This document shows, in pieces, positions 9,601 to 20,900 of a stretch of DNA of 27,500 bases. The stretch is taken from contig CAJNDS010000917.1 of the NCBI GenBank assembly GCA_905221605.1, positions 1 through 27,500 of the forward strand. The letters are read 5' to 3'. Under the pieces are notes generated by a model. That model did not search any database. It saw only the letters and a list, made by a program, of their open reading frames with translations, and was not told where the DNA came from. Numbering within the stretch: position 1 is the first letter of the stretch; every line of letters starts with the position of its first letter. The position numbers and the translations under genes are program-made. Source of the DNA: Symbiodinium natans. Taxonomy: Eukaryota; Sar; Dinophyceae; Suessiales; Symbiodiniaceae.

Positions 9601-10011
9601 CATATTAATGCTGGACATGTTGTTTGCTTCGACCAGGTCGACCAGGTCGACCAAGAAAAGAGCGTTGTTCCAGCTCTTCTGAAGAATGAGGACGCCGACA
9701 CCGCCTTCCAAAAACACGTTCGCATGGCGGGAGCTGACCTGCAATGCTACACTGCCGCACGGAACAAACTTTTGCAGATTCTGCTTCAAGCAGTAGCATA
9801 GTGCAGCTGTCGCAAACATTTGCGGTCTGATCTTGTTGAAGAGAATGCAATCCCCCAGCATCGACTCAGCGGGAGAAGCGAAGAAGCTTGACGATCTATG
9901 ACGAGGTTGCTCGATTGTTGCAAGTAAAAAAGGTCTGGAAATCCACGAGTTGCACTGGGTTTGGGGCAGGGTGCGCACAAAGAATGCGCCAAGCTGGATG
10001 CGTGCATGTAG
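9601..10011 (+). CDS. 3' exons of an unknown gene just upstream of primase
   Basis: Exon 9601 (or 9637)-9789 reads FDQVDQVDQEKSVVPALLKN and continues through DADTAFQKHVRMAG and TAARNKLLQILLQ to a GC donor. Exon 9870-9923 (REKRRSLTIYDEVARLLQ) ends at a GT donor; exon 9970-10011 (GAHKECAKLDACM) ends with TAG. All junctions are phase 0. If the first donor is not used, a TAG at 9799 ends the frame. The 157-residue minus frame over this segment is its antisense. The gene ends 71-101 bp before the primase coding start. Upstream exons were not found; family unknown. Confidence 0.5.
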
Positions 10012-10111
10012 CGGAACCTGCGTCAGGCCAGCGTCATACGTTATGATGTGTCTCATACCACTTGTCTAAGGACATGAGGCCATGAGGCTCCTGTGTGTAG
10101 CTTTGCTCCAG

Positions 10112-10147
10112 GACTTCAACCGAGAGCTCCTGAAGATCTATTACGCG
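10112..10147 (+). CDS. PRIM1: PRIM1 exon 1
   Basis: DFNRELLKIYYA, matching the family's ELLKLYY near the N-terminus. CAG|G acceptor, GT donor. If no intron precedes it, the start is the ATG at 10082, giving an N-terminus of family-like length. Confidence 0.75.
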
Positions 10148-13100
10148 GTGATCTAAGCATGCCTTAAACGCCTTCAGCTTCTTTCCTGTCGTAAGGGCTC
10201 TCGCAGCAGTGTCGAGGTTCCATCGCTCCAAAACATTCAGTGCTCGCAAGACTCCGGTTAAATCTGGACTGGGCTTCTACGCGGGGAATACGGTGGTTTT
10301 GGGCGACGGCTCTAGTCCAGAAGTCAAGAAAGCACCAAATCGCAACACCAAGGACAAGTTCTTTCCCTTCCTGGCCATGTTCAGGTTCCTGTGCAAGACT
10401 TTCTCGTCATCAGTTAAGGAAGGTTGGGGCTGTAGGAAGTGGGGAGCTGTTGTTTCGCAAAAGACGTTTGCGGAAGTCCCGAAGTGCAACTACGCTCTGC
10501 CTTTTGCTCAGACTACCAAATGGCCTGGATGCTTGTCGGGCCTATGCCATTTGTTCGGGAGGGTGTGGCTAGGTGGCTGAGCTACCGCAATGACCCGAAG
10601 AGTGCTAGCACTGGTGCCTCAGTCTCAGTGCCTCAGCCCAGGGATCAGGGATGATGATGGAATGCTGTGAAGTTCCCAGCCTCTCCAGCCTCTCCAGCCT
10701 CTCCATGTTCCAAGGCGCAAAAGGACTTTTTCAACCGGCGCGAGTTTGATCTTGTGCTTCAGGTCCTGGACTGAAACCGGAATCGGAGCGTATTTGCTGT
10801 GAATTTACACTTGCAGTTCCTGCAAAAGCTTGTGCAGGGAGATGCCGGCAATGAGATTCACTGCCGATACACCTGCTTCAAGGACGCTGAGGCGGCCGAT
10901 GTCTGAACGTGCCTTCCTTACCCCGCATGCGCTAAAAGTTATGGTCGATCGAGAAGTTCACTGATCTTCTCATAGCTGTCCCATGAAGCGGATGCACGAT
11001 GCAGGCTATGCCTTGTCACATACACTGAAGAAGTAGGTACAGAGACTGGCAAGCTTACACATGCTCTAAATTGCTCCAATGTCCAGCGTGAAAGTCCTGA
11101 ACCTTGTCATATCTCTCACCCCAATCTTCAAGAGCTGCCAACCCTCCAGTACGTAAACCTGTTGTGTCGTCAGTGGGGTACGTGTTTGGGGTCCAGGAGT
11201 ACCGAAGTCGTGTGTTGGAGAGACAGCCTGCGCTGCCCTCAGCGTTATGCAAGTGATGCAAGTGTGGACGTAGGTTAGTTTACAATGGTGTACAGCTCTT
11301 GCTGGCATGGCCCATTCAGTGTTGCTGAGTTGTGACTTGTGACGGTGCTGGTGATAGGTTATGTTATGTCGCATGCTATGTGCCGCGTCATCAAGTCATC
11401 AAGTGGCATGCCATGACATTCACATCAGCTGAACTGCAAATCAAAATTGCCCACACCCTGGAGACAGCCAGGGTTAGGGCGGACCGGGTCGAGGGGTCCG
11501 GCGGTGACTACGGTACCAGTGTGCTGCATCCTTGAGCCTCGAGTTGACGTAGTTCATGCCTTATGGTTAACAGTTGCACCTCTCTGGTGCGCGTCGTCCC
11601 AAAAGTGTAGGTTTGCGCAGGGTTTGTTTTATGGAGGACACGTGCAGTTCGCACCTTGGACAGTCGGAAGTGGCGCAGAGATGCGAGCCAGGGATCTAGA
11701 AATGCAAAGGTTGGGTACGGTGGTTAATTAAAGTTGACTCGGGGCATTTGCTCGTTAGTAGGCCTGCTGGCTGAGATTCGAATGGAGATTGGTGCTGTGT
11801 ACTCCCATCCGCCGGTCAAGCACAAATTGGTCATGAAGGCTCGTATCATGCTGTGCGAGAATTGCTAGAAGGGCACCCTTCCTTTTTGCAGCGGTGAAGA
11901 CACCCTAGTCTGGGGAAGGCCCAAGGTTGACGTTTAGAGGGTTTGAAACGAAGCATTGGCTGTCCGAAGCTGGTTGCGTGAGGGCTCCAATAGTAACCTG
12001 AAGATGTCATCCTGTTGCATTCCTGCCGTGTTTGAGACATTTTGAGACCCATTCCCGAGTGCTTCAGGATCGCTTCTGACCATAAAGGCAAGACACACGG
12101 GTTCGGCCTCTTCGAATGTTCACGTAGTCTAGGCTGGAGATTAAGTGTTTGCAGGTCGTTTGCAGCCTGTCTGCTGTGGAAGCAGGATCCCCACGTCCCA
12201 AAGCCCATAGCTTGGGAGGACGCCTACAAGCCGCTGGAGCGCGAGCTCGTTTTCGATATCGACTTGACCTGAGCATTCGATTCTTATTTGGACTCTTAAG
12301 GACTCTTGGACTCTTGGACTCTCGGGGCCGGTGGTGTGCGGGTTTGTAGGCCGCCAGGGGTGCTCATCGGAGAGCTCTGCAAGCACCAAGGCCCCGCCCA
12401 GCAGAAAATGGTGAGCGTCGCCATTCGATTGTGGGACAGGGTGGAAGGGGGAAGGGAAGCCAAAAGGCATCAATAAGCTTGTCAGCTTAAGTCAAGGGCA
12501 CCAGCTGATGAGCCCTTTCTTGTGGGTTCCGCGCGACAAGCACGCACCGCCAACCACACGACACATAGCCCGAAGCCTGAGCCCGAACGTTGCACTCCAC
12601 ATCCAATTCTCCACCCACGCCATCAAGGACATGGATGATTACGATGACATCCGAAGTTGCTGCACCGGTGCCAAGCTATGTCCAATGCCAAGATCAGGTT
12701 TTTGTGGGATCCTAGGTATGTATGCGCAGTAACAGACCTCAGAGGTGGAATGCATCAGTACAGTGCTAGCCTGATCTCCTTCGATTCCGCTTGAATGTCT
12801 ATCATGGTGTTTTCACAGCCAAGGTGTGAAGTGCTGGACCTTCATGAAGGCTGCTGCCTTCAAAGTTGCACGTTCAGGGCTGAATTGGGTTCGGCTCAGG
12901 CTATCAGTCTATGAGTGAAAGACTTGTGTGTTGCATTCGCCAGGGCCCCCAAATGCACAGCGCAACAGCTGGTAAAGAGAATTGCGAAAACCGGCTTGCA
13001 TGTCCTTGGTCTAGTTCCAATAGCGCTTGAACAATCTGGCTCCCAATGCAGGCAGCCATTGAGATCCTCCGTCGAGCTTTGCGCGAGGCGAGGTCCTGAA

Positions 13101-14394
13101 GACCTGACAAAGAAATCAGGAGATAATCAGGTCCTTCTAAGAATTCTAAGCTACTTGCAGCTCCAAGGGCCTCCAAGGGCCCACTTACCTAGTTCGAAGA
13201 GACTCTAAGCCCTTGCAATCCTAGAAGCTGAAGCTGCTCTGCTCGAACCCCCCAGGCGTCTGCACAAATGCTCCTCAACTGTCTGAGCTTTACACACGAA
13301 CGAAAAGAAGCCACAAGACAAGTGAGGAAGAGCACACACTGAGTACACGATTGTCAGGATTTTGGCTTTGACCACCTCCTGTTCGTGTACTCCGGCCGGA
13401 GAGGCGAAGCATCACAAGCTAGGAGAGTTGCGGCTTCAGAGGGCCGATGCTCAGAGTTCGGCAAATGCAGCCGTTGTCCACGTTGCCACGGCCACAGACA
13501 CATAGACGTAGACGTGCCACTTGCGTTTAGGAACCTAGGAGTCCATGTTCATCTCTGTATCCACACGTAATCCACACGTACAAGCAGGAGTTCATTGCTG
13601 GGTCTGCGACGCGGCTGCCCGGCGGCTCAACAACGAGCAGCGCTCCGCTTTGGCGGAGCCCGGGCCTCAGCGAGGAGCAAGATTGTCTTAAGTACTGTCT
13701 TGGTATGCCTTAAGTTCCGGTTTCGGTTCGTGTCGGTTCCGGGGCCGGCATTTCGTTGCGGCTCGGGTCGTTGGGCGGTTCCGGTTCCTATCTGGAACCG
13801 CCGAACGGTTCCCGTTCCTAACGGTTCCGGTTCGGTTCCCTCCATAGACATGGTCGGTTTGCGTGACCAGACGATGTTGCAGGGGGCTCAAGCCTCTAGG
13901 ACAGACTGTTGCAGGGGCCAACCGTGGCAAACCCTGAAGCCCAGCTTGAACCCCTCCAAACTTTTCCTTGAGGGTTCAAACGTGGCCTGAGTCAGCCCCC
14001 AAAACGTACCCACTTAAGGCTGATGCGAGTCGCTCGCAGGGGCTTGTGGCTTCTAAAAAAAATTTTAAATCGTTTCGTACAAAGAGGCCCGCACTGAAAA
14101 TTTGTTTTGTTTCGTGCCTTCCCAGCCTCAAAAAGCCGGAAAAGGGTACATTTTCGGCGCGGCCTTCTTAGACAAGATGCCTCAGGGCCTTCTTGGGGAA
14201 GAGGCCCACACGGAAAATGTACCTTTTTTCGTGGCTTCCTGGCGTCAAAAGCAGGAAAAGGGGTTATTTTCGGTGCGCCGGGCCTCCTTCGGGCAAGAGG
14301 CCCGCGCCGAAAAGATACCTTCTTTCATGCCTTTTGGCCTCCAACAGCCGAAAAAAGGGTACATGTCGGTGTGGGGCCTTCTAGGCAAGAGGCC

Positions 14395-14426
<32 letters not shown>

Positions 14427-17400
14427 TCGGATGATCCCCGAAGGGAATCCGATTTCGCTCGAAGTTGCCAAATAAGATATCTCCACAACAAACCCGAGAA
14501 AAAAACCTTGCAACTGAACCAGTTGCTGGAGGTGAGTAGCCTTACAGTGTGAGCTCAGGGAGTCAGACAACTCCGCCTTCTTGGCGCGGGGCCTTCTTGG
14601 CAACAGGCCCTTTTAGTACATGTAATAATGGGGCATGAACGAACACTGGGGAAAAGAGGTTATGGTCGCGAGAATTACATGACAGCGTGAAGGTGATCTG
14701 TGAGCCAAGTTCGTGAAGACAACACCCCTGTCCATGGGGAAGAGGCCCAAGAGGCGTTGGGGGCGTTCTTGGGGAAGAGGCCGGCACCGACAAAGTACCT
14801 TCCTTGTTCGGCTTTTGGAGGCCAGGAAGACCCATTTATTTCATTTTAGGCTCTGTGAAAAGCATCAAAATGAATGCACCGCAAACGTACCCTTTTTTGG
14901 CTCCTTGAGGCTACAAAGGCATCAAAATGGGTGCGCTATCGGTGCAGCCTTCACCCACACCGAAAAACGTACATTTGAAGTTCCTTGCGGCTACAAAGGC
15001 ATCTTGCGACAGTTTGATTGTTTGAAAACAAGTTTGGAGGTCTCCAAACCTTTAACTATGATTCTCTTCTTGTGGTTTGGGCAGCTACGCTGACCGAAGC
15101 AGTTTCGCTGTCAAAACGGTTCCGGTTTTCGGGTCATTTGCGCTTCGTGGTTCCTGCGATTCGTGTTTGATGGCCAGTTTTGGTGGTGCGGTTCGCTCGG
15201 CTGCGGTTCGGTTGCAGCCTTCCTGTATTATTTCTTTGGTCAGTGAGTGTTCGCCAGGGTGGCAGTTAAGGCGTCTGGCTCTTGTGGATTGAACGGAGGC
15301 GAAAGACGAGAATGCGACATGCAACAGCAAGCAACGGTTTTTGGGCAAAGCTTCAGTATTTGTTCTACTGACAAAGCGCTCAGAGCTTTGCTGCCCAAAA
15401 CGATGCATCCAGCGCAGCTCTTTGTCACTCAGGTACATGACGATGGTGACGCCCGGGGCCGGCAAGTGTCGCCGGGATCTTGGTCTGCCTTCGGATTGCG
15501 ACGCCGGAATACGCCGGATAGAGAAAGAATAGGGGAAGAGAAGAAGAGAAAAAAATGCTGGAACATTGAAAGCCATTGAAGCCCTCGTGATTCGGATGGT
15601 GCGGCCACCCAAGGTGCTGACCTCAAACTTACTGGCATGGAGGAGCCGGGTGGACAAAGTAACAGGGCAGAGGTAGCATTCGCAGGATGTGGCTTTTGAT
15701 TGGTTTCGTCCGACTGGGTTTTCATGGCTCCCTGCGGTGCTCTGAGTGGATCTAAGCAGGCTGCCAAGAGGTTTGTCGCGCGAAAGTCGCTCCCTCACCC
15801 CGGCTCTCCTGGCCACTCATTCGATTTTTGTTGCAGAGCTCGTGTCACGCGCAGTGTCGTGGCGCTGTGTAGAAGCTTTAGGGACAAAAACCGCGGGGTT
15901 TAGGCGGGTCGCGGCCGAGTCAGGCCAGTAAAGCAAAGCAGAGTTACCGTGCCGCGGACGGCGGCTGTGAGTGTGCAACGTGATACGGGTCTGGCCATAG
16001 GGGTCCACGGCGGGGTCAATAGAATGTAGCGAGCACAGTTCTTTCTGAACCTGACTGCTTGGCTCAAGTGCTCAAAACAGGATTGACTGTCACTGCTCAC
16101 TGAGTGTTGTGATCGCTACACTGCTGACTAGAGCACGCTGGTGAGAACCAGGTGCCTGATATACAATGGCTGCACTCGGTCATGTCAACGGTTTCAGCCA
16201 CCGACTTTCGATGGCTCGCTGAACCAGTCTGAAGATTGGTCCTGGCAATTGAAGAAGTGCATAGGACGGTGAAGCACAACTGCTCATGAACTATTGCGAA
16301 AGCTTGACTGAAACTGTTCTGGGCGAACGTGCCGCAGAGTGGAACATGCGAACTGATTGGAGTCATGAATTTGGCTGTCAACTGTTTAACTTGCTAGCAC
16401 TGAGGGAGATGCGGGAGCGATTGCGAGACAAAACGGATGCTGAATTTAAAGCGTTGTAAACACCACTTTTGCAACAAAAAAAAAGAGCTTCTGCCAAGGC
16501 CGGCGGTGTTTTTGATCTGCTTTGCGCTGGCTGCAAAAAAGCCTCACAGCCACGGCGAAGCGAAAAACAGGCAGTTAAGCAAAAAACCAGCCGCTCTTGC
16601 CAAAGTTGGAGGTTTTTTTGCCTAGCCCTGGCCGAGAGAGACAGCCACGGCTAGGCAAGAAGTAATACGAGAAGTTGCACAGCCACGGCTAAGCAAAAAC
16701 AACAACAAAAAGCACTTCCGCCCGCTGCCCAGAAGATTGGGCTTTTCAAGGAGATCACTGGAACGGGCGCTGGATGACCGGAAATATCTTGAACTGAGCA
16801 CGGAATCCTCGCATGTTAGGTGGAAGCGCACACTGTGCGGACTGGTGACTGATTGGCAAAGTTGGTTGGAGCTCTGTGGGGATTGGGGGGCCTTGCAACG
16901 CAGCGGGCGGACCTGTTCTTTGACCCTTGGTCCAGGGCCTTGGCGGACGAAAGCCTCAAATTCTACTAACTCACGGTTCAGAGTCTATATAGAGAGCTTT
17001 GCGTTTCAAACCCTGTTTCAAGCCTGGAATTTTAAATGCCTAGGATTTTGTGGTCTCATTGCGCCTGCAGGGTCGACAGAATCCTAAACGGTAAGGAGCT
17101 TGAAGCTGCTGGAAGCCCTATAGGCCCTAACCGTATCCGCTGGGCCAGTTTTTGGTCGCAGGAGCTCCACCCCGCTGTCTCAGAGGCTCCGGGGAGACGA
17201 AGGGGGCGAGAGTTTGGTGAGAGATCATGCCCGAGATCAATGGGGTGAAGTAGGGAATTTTATATGCCTATACAAACCTTGACACGAAAGGCCTACACCA
17301 TCTGCAAGAAGTGGTTCCGCGATGACCCGAACTGCATTCTGAACAGCCAGGACTGGCACCAATTAAGCAGTGTAACGTCTTTGGGCGGTTTTATCATCTG

Positions 17401-17855
17401 GAGGCTCGTAAGGACCTTGCCCCAGCCCCAAAATCCTACAGACTGGAGACTCTGATGCCCGAACCGGCCAATCAAGACTGCTCCGCATCGTTTGGGTGCT
17501 GATTCCACCTTTTGCGACCCGAAAGACTTCCCTGTCTGCCGAAGCACACGAAGATTGGAAGTGTTCCCACGGGGATCGATGCTGTGGGAGAGAGTTCAAT
17601 CCGATTTCCCGGTGTACAGGCTTACGGCTCTTAAGTCCTAGTCGAAGGGCACGCAAAATGTTCACAAAAAAAAACAACGGCCCCGGCTGGTCTCTTGTGC
17701 CGCCCCCCCCCCCCCCCCCCCCAAAAAAAAAAAACAATAAACACCCCTTGTGCTCACAGCGACCGAGATTTTGCCGAAAGCGTTCAAACAAAAAAGACGA
17801 AGCATGCCCCAAAAGAAGATGTGCACGCTCACTCTGTCTCTCTCTCGCTCTCTCG

Positions 17856-17925
<70 letters not shown>

Positions 17926-20900
17926 CATAGCTAGGAGAGCCACACACAGGCACACACCCTGAACATCTCTCAATGGCGGGTACCCGTTTTAGGGTATAGG
18001 GTCCAGCCACCCACGCCCCCCTGGAAAGTGGTGGTGGGGTTTAGGGGTTAAGGGTTGTCCGGGCCTTCCTCGTAATTTGAAGGCGAAAAAGATACGAGGC
18101 CAGAAGTGACGACAGTTACGATGATGGCGAAGAAAGAGCTGACAGATACGGGGGATACCCTTGCTACCCCGGGGGGGGCAGGGCTTGGGAGCACAGGATC
18201 ATGTATCTGGTATATCTGTTATCTGGTATTGCTTTTTTGGGGGAAAGTTTTCCACCTGCTGTTGCCGTCTACGCCTTCCACTTGAACGCTGTTGGGATGC
18301 TGAGGTGGGCATCGGGATTCACAGTTTTATGCACAGTTTCAGGCTTGGGCCAACTTGGGCTCGCTCAATCGGAAATGTCGAAATGCCCGAACCAGGCCTC
18401 TAAATCTTGAGTCATCTTGGCTTTTCGAAGTTTGCAGGATATTCTTCGCGCTGGTCCGCATCTGCCCAACATCCTCGAGTTCGGCGCTTGTCAAAGCTGG
18501 GAAGATCTGGGAAGGGCAAACTACACAGCTCCCAAGCCCAACCGACGAGAACGACCAAAGTCGATTTCCGTCTTCATGTCTCCGGCTACTTCTCACACAG
18601 ACCTTGAAAACCTGGACCCGCTCCAATCCCAGCTCTCCTCCTGAGGCCTCTAGTGCCCTCTGAGAGGGACAAGGTCACGGAGTTCATGAAGAAGCATCCC
18701 GAGGCGAGGATTCGGCGTCCCCCGGCACACCGGACGCAGTGTGATTAATTATGACCGCTCTTGTCAATCTTGTCATTGTCCTTTCTTGATCGTCCATGCT
18801 CTTGTCTTCTAATCTGATTTTGCCAGAGGCTTCTTCGAAGGAAATCTGGGCCGAGCTCGAGAAGATTGCGCACGCTGGCCGCAAAGCGGTCGATTCTACC
18901 CATGCCTAACACCAAAGGTCCTAGCCAGTCTTGAACTTCTGAGAGTTTCTGGAAGCAGGGAAACCTACCCCCCACCGCAGAAACTTGAGTTCCCCACGCC
19001 CTACGGACGCGCAATGATACTTCTGTCAGGGAGGAGCGAGACCGGGAAGCTGTGTCCTTCAAGCAAAAGTCGGAGGCCAAAGTGCTTCTCAAGGCCTTGG
19101 CCTGCCTTGGCCTACCCCGAGGAAAGACATGTAATTCTCGGACACCAGGCTCGGGTGTGTCGAGGTCAGGCGAAAGGGCAACTTGCAGGATCTTGGGGGC
19201 TCAGCCATGAAGCTCCAAGTCTAGTGTGGCTGGGCGAGGGGGGGTGGACTCAGTCGATGTCGATGTAGGGGCAGACGTTGGGATGCGCAGCCAGGATGTG
19301 ACAGTTCAGTTCGCGTACCCGCGCTTGGATGTGAACGTCACAAAGCAGCGTTTCCCTCAGCGTTTGAAGACCCACCAAGCAATCGGGTGCTACAACTGGA
19401 ATGGACAAGGGTTAGAGAAATGTGCGACTTCGACCCTGCCATGTCCGCCCTGAAATCCTGGATATCTGAACCACTGAACCCGCAACGGCACCGCACAGCA
19501 ACGTTGCAAGTCTGAGCAGTCTTAGCAGCATCTCTGCCATGAGTCCACAAGGATCAACCACTTGCTGAAGTCGCCCTTCGTGGTGCACCCGAAAACAGGC
19601 GAGGCTGGGGACTCCTTTGAGAGGGAAACATCAGGCAGATGTGGGCTCGCTTGTGCCTTGAGGACTCAAAGACTCAAAACCAAACCTGCAAAGCTCCGAA
19701 CCTAGAATTTCTACAACCTAGCCTTGCAAACCCTAAGCCCCTAACAGGCCTAGCCTAACAGTCGTTGGCACCCTAAACACCATGAACCTTCAAACATCCG
19801 ACCCCTAAGGACCCTCAACCACAAATGCTACAAACCCCAGTCCTCAAAAAACGAAACTAAGACCAAAATAACCTGCGAACCCTAAACCGATGAATGGATC
19901 TACCGGGACACCAAACTTCCTCTTAGGCGCAGTGGAAGCTTTGGAGGCCCCAGCCTGAAAACGACGCAAGTGAGGCAAAACTAACATCAAGATTGCAAGT
20001 GCGGCTCTTTGAGACCTGGGCTTGGACCACTTGACATCAGGACGCGTGTGTGTCCCCATTGACCCAGATCACCTCAACGACTTCGATCCGTCCAAGGCCA
20101 TGCCGGGGTAATGCAGAAGACCCCGAAGCATGCTTGCAAATACCCTTTTGTAGGCTTGTAGGCTGAGAACACATGCAACCTAATGGAACTGCTCCAAGGC
20201 TTTGACACGAACTTCTACAGAGCTGTAGGCTTGCGACTTGGGCTCTGGAGAGGTCCCAGAGCGCTGCGCAGCAAGTACATCAAAGTACCATGAAAAGTGC
20301 CGAAGGCTGCCAGCCTGATCAAGCCCTGAAAGGTGCCAACCATCGGCCACCTGGTGGAGGAGTTTAGCAGCAACAGCCTCAAAGGGTTTCTGCTTACGGG
20401 GCTCGCGTCATCGTTTCTCAAAAGGAGCTATTCTGTGACATTCTGTGACATTGTAAAGCATGTTCGAATTGAATTGCAACTTGGCGCAGCCCTGTGACCC
20501 TAAATTCTGCACCGAAATCTCATCGCCATAGAACGCCTGAGCAGCTGCGACGAATTAGCATAAGACCTTCGCCCGGAAGCAGCTGACCTGGCAGTGACCT
20601 CCTGAGGTACGCAAGATGTGAACAAAACTTCTCTGAGGCCGGCCGGGGCGGCCGGGCTGCTGTCGATTAAGTTTGTTCATGTGCCGGACACAGGGAACGG
20701 AACACGCCCAAATCGGTGAGATGAAGTTTGTGGGGTGTTTGTTCTTGCTCGCCACGCCAGAGATCGTGCATGGCATGACACGACATGAAGAAGCAGATTC
20801 CGATCAGGTGATGTGTATGTAGGGCGCCGTTGCGAACGTAACCTCCCTGAATGCGGAAGTGGCACCATTCACTGGTGAGTCAAAGCGGTTCTCTTTCTCT

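Noticed and set aside
9583-10056. 157-codon minus frame, briefly thought to resemble the T7-like mitochondrial RNA polymerase N-domain
   Set aside because: The likeness was limited to a few residues, and the + strand here carries phase-consistent exons with proper splice sites; the minus frame is their antisense.
10034-10489. Protein-like minus frames (10034-10249 and 10277-10489)
   Set aside because: They overlap primase exon 1 and intron 1 on the opposite strand; the + strand homology to PRIM1 explains the signal.
15249-15310. tRNA-like start (GCCAGGGTGGCAGTTAAGGC)
   Set aside because: The D-arm is incomplete, no B box (GGTTCGANTCC) follows at the right distance, and no acceptor stem closes.
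15085-15816. 243-codon minus frame, among the longest in the window
   Set aside because: No domain or family features, and it covers primase exon 12 on the other strand.
19680-19890. Interstitial telomere
   Set aside because: CCCTAA-like motifs are irregular with no sustained 6- or 7-bp period.
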